DNA of 64,000 nucleotides, from assembly GCF_018614095.1 (NCBI RefSeq), contig NZ_JAGGOY010000032.1, positions 18,120-82,119 on the forward strand, written 5' to 3'. Positions within the stretch are counted from its first letter, which is position 1. Each line of letters starts with the position of its first letter. The notes below the pieces were generated by a model. It was not told the DNA's origin. It was given only the letters and a program-made list of their open reading frames with translations, and did no database searches. Shown here piece by piece: positions 17,538 to 25,838 of this stretch. Position numbers and translations under genes: made by a program. The DNA comes from Streptomyces sp. ISL-87. GTDB taxonomy: Bacteria; Actinomycetota; Actinomycetes; Streptomycetales; Streptomycetaceae.

Positions 17538-18110
17538 GTGCATCCAACCCGAACCACGACAACGCTGCTGCTCGGAGTCGCCTGTGCCGTCTCGGCTGTC
17601 TCCGGCTGTGTGAATGTGACCCCCGCCCCGATGCAGCCGGCGGCGGCCCCCTCCGCGGGGGTGCCGCCGCAGCCCGGGCCGGGCGGCGGGCCGGGCGCCC
17701 CGCCTGTCGTCGTCCAGGCACCCGCCCTGGAGGCCCTGCAGGCGGGCCCGGGGCAGCAGGCCCGCCCGGCGGCGTCCACCGCCGCCCAGACCCCGGCGCC
17801 CCGCACCGCGGCCGAACCCGGCGCCGGGGCCGAGGCGGCCGTACCGCCGGTCCCGGACATCCCGGAGCCGCGCAAGCCCGCCGGGCGCACCGCCGGACAC
17901 CCTGGGGGCCCTGGAGGCCCTGGAGGCCCTGGAGGCCCCCGAGGCCCCGGGAGCCGGCCGCACCCCGGACGGCCCGACGCGGAGCCGCGCGAGCTGGTGC
18001 GGGAGCTGCCGGTCCACCCGGCCGACGTCTGCGCCCTGGGCCGCCGGCACGGGCGCTGGCACCCTGACAGCCCGGAGGCCCGTATCTGCGCGGGGGTCCA
18101 GGGCGGCTGA
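17538..18110 (+). CDS. Pro/Ala/Gly-rich lipoprotein with collagen-like run
   Basis: A 190-residue predicted lipoprotein. The GTG start gives VHPTRTTTTLLLGVACAVSAVSGC, a signal peptide with a lipobox ending in Cys at residue 24. Most of the protein is low complexity (Pro, Ala, Gly), including about four tandem PGG triplets encoded by 9-base CTGGAGGCC repeats near 17905-17945. A short conserved-looking C-terminal domain with two Cys (VHPADVCALGRRHGRWHPD...ARICAGV) probably forms a disulfide hairpin. It may be a surface-tethered stalk protein. The repeats are likely to vary in number between strains. Confidence 0.75.
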   Translation: MHPTRTTTTLLLGVACAVSAVSGCVNVTPAPMQPAAAPSAGVPPQPGPGGGPGAPPVVVQAPALEALQAGPGQQARPAASTAAQTPAPRTAAEPGAGAEAAVPPVPDIPEPRKPAGRTAGHPGGPGGPGGPGGPRGPGSRPHPGRPDAEPRELVRELPVHPADVCALGRRHGRWHPDSPEARICAGVQGG

Positions 18111-18165
18111 TCACCGCGACGCCCACGCCGGGCCACCGCCCGCGTGAGACCCGTGCCCCGGGGTG

Positions 18166-18723
18166 CTACGGATGCTGCTCGGGGAACGGCCGGGGCCCTT
18201 CGCCCGGTTCCGCCGCGAGGCGCCGCTCCAGCCGGGCGATGGCGGCCCGCACCCCGTTCCCGTATCCGTCGTCGGCCAGCGCGCCCGTGGCCGCCCTGGC
18301 CCGGGCCAGGTGCACCCGGGCCGCCTCGGGCCGGCGCAGCTTCACGTAGTCGGCGGCCAGGTTGAGGTGCAGCGACGGGTAGAACACGCGGACGGCCTGA
18401 TGCGGCTGGGGCCGCACGGGCAGCCCCTCCGCCAGTCCGTCGGCGGCGGTCAGGGCCCGCAGGTCCCAGGCCAGTTCGTCGGCGGGGTCGTCCTGCGCGT
18501 CGGCCATGTAGTGGGCGAGCGTGCACCGGTGGAGGCAGTCGCCGTCCTCACCGATCTCGGACCAGATCCCGGCGAGCCGGTTGCGGGCCTCCTCGCGGTC
18601 CCCCGCGTGCAGCAGGATGACCGCCTGGCCGATCCGGGTCATGACGGCGTCCTCCGACGCCTCCTGCTGCTCCGTCACCGCGGCCTCCGGCTTGCTCTGC
18701 CAGACCTGCTCCGGTCTGATCAT
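18166..18723 (-). CDS. TPR-like hypothetical protein downstream of ung
   Basis: A 185-residue mostly helical protein. Residues 25-175 form helix pairs resembling tetratricopeptide repeats (MTRIGQAVILLHAGDREEARNRLAGIW, LHLNLAADYVKLRRPEAARVHLARARAA). No catalytic or export signal is visible. I prefer the ATG at 18723 (MIRPEQVW); an extension to 18750 exists but lacks a ribosome site. It sits 50 bp downstream of ung on the same strand and is probably co-transcribed. Confidence 0.75.
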   Translation of the reverse strand: MIRPEQVWQSKPEAAVTEQQEASEDAVMTRIGQAVILLHAGDREEARNRLAGIWSEIGEDGDCLHRCTLAHYMADAQDDPADELAWDLRALTAADGLAEGLPVRPQPHQAVRVFYPSLHLNLAADYVKLRRPEAARVHLARARAATGALADDGYGNGVRAAIARLERRLAAEPGEGPRPFPEQHP

Positions 18724-18773
18724 CAAAACGCTAGCCGGAGGCACCGGCAATGCCGCCGAGGCGCGGTGGGGCG

Positions 18774-19451
18774 TCAGCCCAGGTCCGGGATCCGCCAGTC
18801 GATCGGCTCATGGCCCTGGGCGGCGACGGCCTCGTTGATCTGCGTGAAGGGCCGGGAGCCGAAGAACTTCTTCGCCGACAGGGGCGAGGGGTGGGCGCCC
18901 TTGACGACCGCGTGCCGCTCCGCGTCGATCAGCGGGAGCTTCTTCTGCGCGTAGGCCCCCCAGAGCACGAAGACGGCCGGGTCGGGGCGCTGGGCCACCG
19001 CGCGGATCACCGCGTCGGTGAACTTCTCCCAGCCCTGACCCTTGTGCGAGTTGGGCTCGGCCTCGCGGACGGTGAGGACCGCGTTGAGCAGCAGGACGCC
19101 CTGCTCGGCCCACGGCATCAGGTATCCGTTGTCGGGGATGGGCGTGCCCAGCTCCGCCTGCATCTCCTTGTAGATGTTGCGCAGCGAGGGCGGGGTCTTG
19201 ATCCCGGGCCGCACGGAGAAGCACAGGCCGTGGCCCTGGCCGGCTCCGTGGTACGGGTCCTGGCCCAGGACCAGCACCTTCACCTTGTCGAACGGCGTGG
19301 CCTCCAGGGCCGCGAAGACCTGCTCGCGGGGCGGGTAGACCGGCCCGTTCGCCCGCTCCTTCTCGACGAACTCGATGAGCTCTTGGAAGTAGGGCTGGTC
19401 CAGCTCCCCGCCGATAGCGGGGAGCCAGGACTCGGGCAGCATCTGGGTCAC
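18774..19451 (-). CDS. ung: Uracil-DNA glycosylase, family 1
   Basis: A 225-residue DNA repair enzyme that removes uracil from DNA. Family 1 motifs are present in order: VLVLGQDPYHGAGQGHGLCFS with the water-activating Asp and the Tyr that excludes thymine, the LLLNAVLTV strand, VLWGAYAQ and the HPSPLS minor-groove loop with the catalytic His. GGAGG lies 8 bases before the GTG at 19451, which I take as the start. It is followed by the TPR-like gene and preceded by a substrate-binding lipoprotein gene. Confidence 0.96.
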   Translation of the reverse strand: MTQMLPESWLPAIGGELDQPYFQELIEFVEKERANGPVYPPREQVFAALEATPFDKVKVLVLGQDPYHGAGQGHGLCFSVRPGIKTPPSLRNIYKEMQAELGTPIPDNGYLMPWAEQGVLLLNAVLTVREAEPNSHKGQGWEKFTDAVIRAVAQRPDPAVFVLWGAYAQKKLPLIDAERHAVVKGAHPSPLSAKKFFGSRPFTQINEAVAAQGHEPIDWRIPDLG

Positions 19452-19554
19452 GTCTACAACCTCCGGTACAGGTTCGTGCAACTGCGTGGTGCAACTGCTC
19501 AGAACCTACCCGGGACCACTGACAACGCCTCACCCGCCCGCGTCCGCGGGACTG

Positions 19555-21138
19555 CTACCAGCTGGTCTTGCGGTACAGCTCCCACATCTGCATGGCGGTC
19601 TGCGGGTCCAGGGCCCGCTCGCCGCCGGCGATGTCCTCGCGCGCGGCGACGTACAGCTTGCCCTGCCACAGCGGCAGCAGCCGGACGTCCTCGGCGAAGA
19701 TCTGCTGGGCCCGCTCGAACTCGCGGACACCCGCCGACCGGTCGCTCTCGCGGCGGGACTTGGGCAGCAGCTCGGTCAGGATCTCGGTGGGCTCGTACGG
19801 GGTGCCGACCGCGTTCTCCTTGCCGACGAACGGCGCGATGAAGTTGTCCGGGTCCGGGAAGTCGGGGAACCAGCCGCGGCCGAAGACCGGGTACTGGCCG
19901 CTCTTGTAGCCCTCCTGGAAGGCCTTCCAGGGCTGGCTGCGCAGGTTGATCTTGAAGAGCAGGCTCTCCTCGAGCTGACGCTTGAGCTCGGTGAACTCGT
20001 CAGCGGTCGAGGAGCCGTAGCGGTCGCTGGTGTACCAGAAGGTCAGCTCCACCGGCTGGGTGATCCCGGCGTCCTTGAGGATCTTCTTGGCCTTCGCGAC
20101 GTCCGCGTGGCCGTACTTGTCGTAGAAGGGTGTCTTGTGTCCGACGACCCCCTTGGGAACCATCGAGTACAGCGGTTCGGCGGTGCCCTGGTAGACCTTG
20201 GAGACGAGCGCCCCGCGGTCGACGAGCTGGGCGATGGCCTGGCGGACCGGGAGCTTGTTGACCGCCGGGTCGTTGGGGTTGAAGACCAGGTACCGGATCT
20301 CGGCGCCGACGTTCTCGACGACCTGGACGCCCTGGTTGTGCGAGGCGGGGCTCTGCAGGTCCTTGATCTCCGTGGCGGAGAGGCCGCGGTAGGTGGCGTC
20401 GATCTCCTTGGCCTTGAGGGCCGCGACCATCTTCGTGGACTCCGCGAAGTAGCGGATGGTCACGGCGTCGTTACGGCGGTTCGCGAAGCCGGAGTAGGTC
20501 TGGTTCTTGCCCAGGACCGCCTCGCTGCCCTCCTTGTACGACTCGAGCACGTACGGGCCGGAGCCGGTGACCTTGTCGTCCTCCCGCACCTTGTCGGCCG
20601 GGTAGGCCTTGGGCGCGACCAGGGAGGCGGCCGGCGAGCCGAGGACGAACGGGAAGGTCGCGTCCGGGGTCTTCAGGTGGAAGACGACCGTCAGCGCGTC
20701 CGGGGTCTCGATCTTGTCCAGGCTGCCGAAGAGGTCCTTGGGGCCGACCTTGGAGCCGATGGTCCGGATCCGGTCGAGGGAGTACTTGACGGCCTTGGCG
20801 TCGAGCGGCTCGCCGTCGGAGAACTTCAGGCCCTTGCGCAGGACGCAGCGGTACGACTCGTTCGCGGAGTCGGTGAACTCGCAGCTCTGCGCCGCGTCCG
20901 GCTGGGGCTTCGTGGAGCCCGTGGGGAACGCCAGGAGGGTCTGGTAGACGTTCCGGTACAGCTCCCAGGAGCCGTCCCAGGCGGCCGCGGGATCGAGGGT
21001 GCTCGGGGCGCTCGTCGTGCCGACGACGATCTTTTGGGCGGCGTCACCGCTGTCGTCCGAAAGCAGGCCGCATCCGGCGAGCAGGGATATGGACGCAAGG
21101 GCCGCAGTGATCTGCAGGCATCTGGTCCGGATGAACAC
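19555..21138 (-). CDS. ABC transporter substrate-binding lipoprotein (family 5, oligopeptide)
   Basis: A 527-residue extracytoplasmic solute-binding protein. The signal peptide ends in the lipobox LLAGC near residue 24. The mature part has the SBP family 5 pattern: VVGTTSAPSTLDPAAAWD, LRKGLKFSDGEPLDAKAVKYSLDRI near residue 120 and PVRQAIAQLVDRGAL near residue 290. It should bind peptides or similar ligands for an ABC importer, but no permease or ATPase gene is adjacent, so it is an orphan here. GAGGAG lies 7 bases before the GTG at 21138; a GTG two codons upstream is too close to that ribosome site. Confidence 0.92.
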   Translation of the reverse strand: MFIRTRCLQITAALASISLLAGCGLLSDDSGDAAQKIVVGTTSAPSTLDPAAAWDGSWELYRNVYQTLLAFPTGSTKPQPDAAQSCEFTDSANESYRCVLRKGLKFSDGEPLDAKAVKYSLDRIRTIGSKVGPKDLFGSLDKIETPDALTVVFHLKTPDATFPFVLGSPAASLVAPKAYPADKVREDDKVTGSGPYVLESYKEGSEAVLGKNQTYSGFANRRNDAVTIRYFAESTKMVAALKAKEIDATYRGLSATEIKDLQSPASHNQGVQVVENVGAEIRYLVFNPNDPAVNKLPVRQAIAQLVDRGALVSKVYQGTAEPLYSMVPKGVVGHKTPFYDKYGHADVAKAKKILKDAGITQPVELTFWYTSDRYGSSTADEFTELKRQLEESLLFKINLRSQPWKAFQEGYKSGQYPVFGRGWFPDFPDPDNFIAPFVGKENAVGTPYEPTEILTELLPKSRRESDRSAGVREFERAQQIFAEDVRLLPLWQGKLYVAAREDIAGGERALDPQTAMQMWELYRKTSW

Positions 21139-21246
21139 GTGCACGCTCCTCGATCAGCCAGGGGTGCGGCAGACCCTACCGCAGTGCATCACAAATCCAA
21201 TGGGCAGGTTTCGTGAGGCACTTGACCGATTACGTGCGCATTAGGT

Positions 21247-21279
21247 ACGCATTTGCCTCCCCTTTGGAGGCAAATGCGT
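21247..21279 (-). terminator. Rho-independent-like terminator of the SDR/fabG pair
   Basis: Perfect 14-base arms ACGCATTTGCCTCC and GGAGGCAAATGCGT with a CCTTT loop lie 12 bases after the stop of the SDR gene. It is unusually AT-rich for this genome. Confidence 0.85.
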
Positions 21280-21290
21280 CCGATTACCGG

Positions 21291-22052
21291 TCAGTGGACT
21301 CCGGCATTGAGGAACATTCCCCCGTCAATGATCAGAGTTTGTCCCGTGATCCATTCCGCTTGTGCAGATGTCAGAAATGCCGCGGCCCCTCCGATGTCCT
21401 CCGGGAGCCCCAGCCGGCCGAGCGGGTAGGCCGCGGCGGCCTCCTGCTCCCGGCCGTCGTAGAGCGCCTGGGCGAACTTCGTCTTGACCACCGCGGGGGC
21501 GATCGCGTTGACCCGGACCGCGGGCGCCATCTCGTGGGCGAGCTGGAGGGTGAGGTTGACCATGGCGGCTTTGCTCATCCCGTACGCACCGATGAAGGGC
21601 GAGGCGGAGACGCCGGCGATGGAGGCGATGTTCACGATCGCGCCGCCGTTGTCCTTCTGCCAGGCGTGCCAGGTGCGCTGGGCGAAGCCGAGCGCCGAGA
21701 TCACGTTGGTCTCGAAGACCTTCCGCGCGACACCGAGGTCCAGGTCCGCGATCGGGCCGAAGACCGGATTGGTGCCGGCGTTGTTGATCAGGAAGTCGAC
21801 CCGCCCGAACGCCTCCATCGTGCGCTCGACGGCGACGGCCTGGTGGGCCTCGTCGTGCGCCTTGCCGGCGACGCCGATCACCCGGTCCGCACCGAGCGCC
21901 TCGACGGCCGCCTTGAGGGCGTCCTCGTTGCGCCCGGTGATGCAGACCCGGTCGCCGCGGGCGACCAGCGCCTCGGCGATGCCGTAGCCGATGCCCCGGC
22001 TCGCGCCGGTGATCAGCGCGACCTTGCCGCTGTCCGTTCCTTCGTACGTCAT
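21291..22052 (-). CDS. Short-chain dehydrogenase/reductase (FabG-like)
   Basis: A 253-residue classical SDR. The cofactor motif TGASRGIGYGIAEAL, the NNAG motif (FLINNAGTNPVFGP), the catalytic Ser in VNIASIAG and the YGMSKAA Tyr-Lys pair are all present, and IIDGGMFL ends the fold. It reduces or oxidises a carbonyl using NAD(P)H. It lies 21 bp downstream of the second SDR gene and the two are almost certainly one operon, suggesting successive steps on fatty acyl or polyketide-like substrates. Confidence 0.92.
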   Translation of the reverse strand: MTYEGTDSGKVALITGASRGIGYGIAEALVARGDRVCITGRNEDALKAAVEALGADRVIGVAGKAHDEAHQAVAVERTMEAFGRVDFLINNAGTNPVFGPIADLDLGVARKVFETNVISALGFAQRTWHAWQKDNGGAIVNIASIAGVSASPFIGAYGMSKAAMVNLTLQLAHEMAPAVRVNAIAPAVVKTKFAQALYDGREQEAAAAYPLGRLGLPEDIGGAAAFLTSAQAEWITGQTLIIDGGMFLNAGVH

Positions 22053-22073
22053 GATCGTGCGCCCTGCCTCTCG

Positions 22074-22835
22074 CTAGTTGAGCGGGCCGCCGGCCACGTA
22101 CATGACCTGGCCGGAGACGAAGCCGGCGGCCTCGCCCGTGAAGAAGGCGATGGCGTTGGCGATGTCGTCCGGGGTGCCGACGCGCTGAACGGGGATCTGG
22201 GTGGCGGCGGCCGCCTTGAAGTCCTCGAAGCCCATGCCGACGCGGGCGGCGGTCTGGGCGGTCATCTCGGTGGCGATGAAGCCGGGGGCGACGGCGTTGG
22301 CGGTGACGCCGAACTTGCCGAGCTCGATGGCCAGGGTCTTGGTGAAGCCCTGCAGGCCGGCCTTGGCGGCGGAGTAGTTGACCTGGCCGCGGTTGCCCAG
22401 CGCCGAGCTGCTGGAGAGGTTGACAATGCGGCCGAACTTGGCCTCCACCATGTACTTCTGACAGGCCTTCGACATCAGAAACGCGCCGCGCAGGTGCACG
22501 TTCATGACGGTGTCCCAGTCCGTCTCGCTCATCTTGAAGAGCAGGTTGTCGCGCAGCACACCCGCGTTGTTGACCAGGATGGTAGGGGCGCCGAGTTCGC
22601 GTGCGACGCGCTCGACGGCCGCTTCGACCTGCGCGCCGTCGGAGACGTCGCAGCCGACCGCCAGGGCCTTGCCGCCCTCCGCCGTGATCGCCTCCACGGT
22701 GTCCTTGCAGGCCGCCTCGTCGAGATCGAGTACGGCGACGGCGCGGCCCTCGGCGGCCAGGCGTACGGCGGTGGCCGCGCCGATGCCCCGGGCCGCCCCG
22801 GTCACGATCGCGACGCGCTGCTCGGTGGTGGACAT
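22074..22835 (-). CDS. fabG: 3-oxoacyl-ACP reductase, FabG family
   Basis: A 253-residue SDR with TGAARGIGAATAVRLA, ILVNNAGVLRDNLLFKM, VNLSSSSALGNRGQVNYSAAKAG and the characteristic FabG ending FVSGQVMYVAGGPLN. It reduces 3-oxoacyl thioesters with NADPH. GAGGAG precedes the ATG at 22835. About 50-60 bases upstream, a TACTAAGCGGTTGCTC stretch (reverse of 22884-22899) resembles operators seen before acyl-CoA metabolism genes; that is a weak inference. It is a second-copy FabG rather than the one in the main fatty-acid operon, since no fabD/acpP is near. Confidence 0.88.
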   Translation of the reverse strand: MSTTEQRVAIVTGAARGIGAATAVRLAAEGRAVAVLDLDEAACKDTVEAITAEGGKALAVGCDVSDGAQVEAAVERVARELGAPTILVNNAGVLRDNLLFKMSETDWDTVMNVHLRGAFLMSKACQKYMVEAKFGRIVNLSSSSALGNRGQVNYSAAKAGLQGFTKTLAIELGKFGVTANAVAPGFIATEMTAQTAARVGMGFEDFKAAAATQIPVQRVGTPDDIANAIAFFTGEAAGFVSGQVMYVAGGPLN

Positions 22836-23088
22836 GCTGGATCTCCTCGCCCTTGGAATCCTCGACAGCGGCGTCTCATAGGTGAGCAACCGCTTAGTAG
22901 CTTCAGTGAGGAGACGCTAGGAGCCCTGGCACCCGGTGTCAACGGCACCGCGTCCCAGGGCTCCTCAAGGTCGCTCCGCGCCCGGCGCGGCGAGCACGGC
23001 CGGCGCAGTCGGCACAGCCGGCCGGTACCGGTCATCCCGGTCCGGTCAGCCCAGCCCCTGCCCAGCCCAGTCAGCCGAGTCAGCCCAG

Positions 23089-23472
23089 TCAGCGCACCAG
23101 CAGATCCAGAAGCCGTTCCACCTCTGCCTCGGGGTCCGCCGTCAACCCGGTGTGCACCGGACCCGGCTGCACCACGGTGCTGCGCGGCGCGATCAGCCAG
23201 CGGAACCGGCGGCCCGCGTCGTCCCCCGCCGCCTGGCCCGCCCGCTCGCCGCCCGCGCACAGCCCCTCGACCGCACGCAGGGCGGCCCGCACCCCGGCCA
23301 CGTCGGCACGGGGGTCCAGGGCGAGGAGCTTGGCCTCGTCGAGGTGGGTGCGCGCGGCGACGTAAGAATGCGCCCGGCAGTAGACGATCACGCCGGCGTT
23401 GAAACACTCGCCCCGCTCCACCCGGGGCACCACACGCACCAGCGCGTACTCGAACACGTCCCGCTTGGTCAC
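23089..23472 (-). CDS. DUF3037 protein, partner of HipA-like kinase
   Basis: A 127-residue protein with the DUF3037 pattern: FEYALVRVVPRVERGECFNAGVIVYCR at the N-terminus and a C-terminal half ending PEAEVERLLDLLVR. The GTG start overlaps the stop of the upstream HipA-like gene (GTGA), so translation is coupled. The family is repeatedly found with HipA-like kinases, suggesting it is a partner or target rather than a stand-alone enzyme. Its molecular function is unknown. Confidence 0.85.
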   Translation of the reverse strand: MTKRDVFEYALVRVVPRVERGECFNAGVIVYCRAHSYVAARTHLDEAKLLALDPRADVAGVRAALRAVEGLCAGGERAGQAAGDDAGRRFRWLIAPRSTVVQPGPVHTGLTADPEAEVERLLDLLVR

Positions 23473-24314
23473 TCGCTGCCGCTCTTCTTCTTCGTTTCGT
23501 GGGGCCACTCGGTCAGGTGCTCGGTCAGCCAGCCGGGCGGCTTGGGCGGGGCCTTCACCTCAGCCTCCATCGAGATCCTCTCGTGGATCGTGGCGGCGCG
23601 CGGAAGCAGGGCCTCCACATAGGCGCGCCGCAGCGCGTCGGTGGACTCGAAGCCGGGCTCGTCGACCAGCCACTCGTCGGGGACGTCGGCCGCGACCTCG
23701 GCCAGCAGGTCCCTTGTCACCAGGGGCGCGAGCTCCGCGGCGGCGGCCGCGATGTCCGGGCCGACCGGGGCCAGGACGTGGTCGGAGGCGTTGTAGGGCT
23801 TTGCGGCCGCGGTCTCGGCGGTGGGCCAGTTGTGGTGCCAGATCATGGTGGCGCCGTGGTCGATGAGCCAGACGTCCCCGTGCCAGACCAGCATGTTGGG
23901 GTTGCGCCAGGACCTGTCGACATTGTTGATCAGGGCGTCGAACCAGACCACGCGCCCCGCCTCGACGGGGTCCACCTGGTACGCGAGCGGGTCGAAGCCG
24001 ATCGAGCCGGGCAGGTAGTCCATCCCGAGGTTCAGCCCGCCGCTGGCCTTGAGCAGCTCCTGGACCTCCTGGTCGGGCTCGGCGAGCCCGATGACGGGGT
24101 CGAGCTGCATCTGCACCAGTCGCGGGACCCGCAGGCCCAGCCGCTGGGCCAGGCGGCCGCAGATGACCTCGGCGACGAGGGTCTTGCGCCCCTGGCCGGC
24201 TCCGGTGAATTTCATGACGTAGGTACCGAGGTCGTCGGCCTCGACGATCCCCGGGAGCGAGCCGCCCTCACGCAGGGGCGTGACATAGCGGGTCGCGATC
24301 ACTTCTGTGAGCAT
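23469..24314 (-). CDS. HipA-like kinase domain protein
   Basis: A 281-residue protein resembling the C-terminal kinase of HipA. Features are LGTYVMKFTGAGQGRKTLVAEVICGRLA (a Lys for ATP and a helix with Glu), VVWFDALINNVDRSWRNPNMLVWHGDVWLIDHGAT with the catalytic Asp, the Asn and the metal-binding Asp. The HipA N-terminal subdomain is missing, as in many actinobacterial versions. There is no HipB-like antitoxin; instead a DUF3037 gene overlaps its end. Whether the pair is a toxin-antitoxin unit or a housekeeping kinase is open. Confidence 0.85.
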   Translation of the reverse strand: MLTEVIATRYVTPLREGGSLPGIVEADDLGTYVMKFTGAGQGRKTLVAEVICGRLAQRLGLRVPRLVQMQLDPVIGLAEPDQEVQELLKASGGLNLGMDYLPGSIGFDPLAYQVDPVEAGRVVWFDALINNVDRSWRNPNMLVWHGDVWLIDHGATMIWHHNWPTAETAAAKPYNASDHVLAPVGPDIAAAAAELAPLVTRDLLAEVAADVPDEWLVDEPGFESTDALRRAYVEALLPRAATIHERISMEAEVKAPPKPPGWLTEHLTEWPHETKKKSGSE

Positions 24315-24322
24315 TTTCCCAG

Positions 24323-24351
24323 GCTATACGGCGGCTGATCTTCAAATCCAA
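24323..24351 (-). promoter_or_regulatory. Promoter-like -35/-10 pair before HipA-like gene
   Basis: On the minus strand TTGGAT (24351-24346) and TATAGC (24328-24323) are separated by 17 bases. Transcription would start only a few bases before the ATG at 24314, giving a near-leaderless message. Confidence 0.4.
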
Positions 24352-24392
24352 GGCATATCCCGAACGACTGCTCACCCGGCGGAGACCGGCGA

Positions 24393-24627
24393 TCAGCCCT
24401 GGAGAGAATCTGGGGAGTTCTGGCCAGACGCCTCGCTCCCCCGCTCGCCCAGCAGACCGTCGATGGCTCGGCGCCCCTTGCCGCCGGCCTCCGGCATGAA
24501 GTGGGCGTAGTGGTCGAGCGTGATCGTCGGGGACGAGTGTCCCAGCCACCTCGCCAGGGTCACCACCGACTCGCCGGCCTCCAGGACGACCGACGCGTAC
24601 GTGTGCCTGTTCGGCACCAGCGAGTCC
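24393..24627 (-). pseudogene. Truncated tyrosine recombinase, C-terminal part
   Basis: About 75 residues of a phage/ICE-type integrase remain: RHTYASVVLEAGE with the catalytic Arg and His, LARWLGHSS with the second His-type residue, and TLDHYAHFMPEAGG with the nucleophile Tyr. Everything upstream of RHTYAS is missing because a 37-base Tn3-type end begins at 24628. It marks the left edge of the scrambled mobile region, directly after the core HipA-like operon, and may show where an integrative element entered. Confidence 0.82.
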
Positions 24628-24664
24628 GGGTGTGAGTAGTTGAGGTACAGAAAGTGCCGCCGAG
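24628..24664 (+). repeat. Tn3-family terminal repeat, copy 1
   Basis: A 37-base sequence starting GGGTGTGAGTAGTT and ending AAAGTGCCGCCGAG. It matches the sequence at 29889-29925 with two differences. The pattern (GGG at the outer tip, a G-C-x-G-A-G inner end) resembles Tn3-family 38-bp ends. It interrupts the integrase. Confidence 0.65.
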
Positions 24665-24698
24665 AACGATCATGTTCCGGTAGCACACCGGCCTGAGG

Positions 24699-24930
24699 TT
24701 CGGACATCGACCTCGGCCCGCTGTTCCAGGTGACCGACCGGCTGTGGCACCGCGGCTCCGAGGCGCTGTCCCACATCGTCCTCGGCCCCGCCCTGCGCGC
24801 GGAGACGGACCGCCACCGGGTGCACCCCGTGCTGCTGGAGGCGTGCTTCCTCGCGCTGACCGTCACCTACCCCGAGAAGCTGGGCCGGCGGACGTACGTG
24901 CCGCTCGGCGCGGACCGTATCCGGATCGAT
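24699..24930 (+). pseudogene. Fragment of type I polyketide synthase dehydratase domain
   Basis: About 75 residues read DIDLGPLFQVTDRLWHRG, then EALSHIVLGPAL, HPVLLEACFLAL and YVPLGADRIRI. This is the second half of a PKS dehydratase hotdog: the G-P-x-F-Q motif, the HPVLLEA motif with the acidic catalytic residue position, and the closing strand. No other PKS sequence is near. It is fused in frame with an integrase fragment that follows, so the 217-residue open frame at 24730-25383 is a chimera and not a real gene. Confidence 0.65.
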
Positions 24931-24959
24931 CGTCCTCACCGGATACGTCGAGGCGATGT

Positions 24960-25383
24960 CATCCGGCACAGTGAGATCTTCACTCCGCTCCGGGTCCTCG
25001 ATCTGCGGGTCGGACACACCGCCACGGTCCTTGAGGAGATGGGGATCTTCCTGGACGACAGCGAACCCTCCTTCGAACGCTGGCTTGCCGAGCGGCTGGA
25101 CGGCCTCGCCCCCGGCATCGCAGCGGAGGCCGAACGCTGGACCCGGGTTCTGCGTGACGGCGGCCCCCGCAGCCTGCCCCGGCAGCAGAGCACGGTCTGG
25201 CTCTACCTCAACGAAGCCCGCCCAGCACTGCTGGGCTGGTCGGACCGCTACGACCACCTGCGGGAGGTGACCCGCGAGGATGTCCTCACCCACCTCAAGA
25301 CCCTGCATGGCCACACCGCAGAGGCCAACTCGGCGCTCTGCGTTGGCCCCGGCGTCCTATCTCTGACCCACGGTGCAAAGTAG
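24960..25383 (+). pseudogene. Fragment of a site-specific integrase, N-terminal part
   Basis: The frame reads VIRHSEIFTPLRVLDLR, EEMGIFLDDSEPSFERWLAERL and YDHLREVTREDVLTHLKTLHGHT. This resembles the arm/SAM-like region of actinobacterial tyrosine recombinases, where DHLREVTREDVL is followed by the catalytic domain. After LKTLHGHT the similarity ends and the frame runs out. It is on the opposite strand to the integrase C-terminal piece at 24393, so the two may come from different elements or from one inverted element. Confidence 0.6.
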
Positions 25384-25453
25384 CTGCTACACCTCGAACG
25401 TCAGCTGTCCGGAGGCTTCGCGTGCGACGTGACGGGCTTCGGCTCGGAGAGTG

Positions 25454-25486
25454 GGCCCACTGCTGCGGGCCCCGCAGTAGTGGGCC
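25454..25486 (+). terminator. Long near-perfect hairpin
   Basis: Arms GGCCCACTGCTGCGGG and CCCGCAGTAGTGGGCC match at 15 of 16 positions around a single base. The inner pairs would open to form the loop. It follows the integrase fragment. Confidence 0.6.
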
Positions 25487-25838
25487 AGGGCGCATGCATG
25501 AGGTGGCCGTCGCCGGTCAGTCGTCGGGGTCTGAGGAACATCCGTGTCAGATCGTGCGCTAAGGGTTCGCCGGGATGGTTGGTGCTTTGACCTGGGCTGA
25601 TTGAGCGTGGGAGCCTTCGTGGGTCGTTGTTGTCGTGGCCTCTGGTCTGTTACAAGTAATTTAGTGTGTGGCTCCGCATGGGGTCCGATGCCGCCGTTCG
25701 CGGAGGAAGAGCTTACGGAGTCCTCCGCTTCGTAGCGGTGCTCCGCCGGGGGCGGCCACCCACCGCTGGCGGCACCACGGACTGCACTGCGGCTGGGGAG
25801 GGGAACGGCCGTGCCGTCGGCTGCCGCGGCACAGCTGA
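25487..25838. other. Intergenic stretch without a supported gene
   Basis: No frame here has convincing codon use or a known motif. Base composition is lower in GC between 25545 and 25690. Short inverted bits around CTCCGCTTCGTAGCGGTG exist but form no clear element. Confidence 0.4.

Noticed and set aside
24323..24370. Possible tRNA 3' end (TTCAAATCC) as integration site
   Set aside because: Only a T-loop-like piece is seen; no acceptor or anticodon stem pairs with it.
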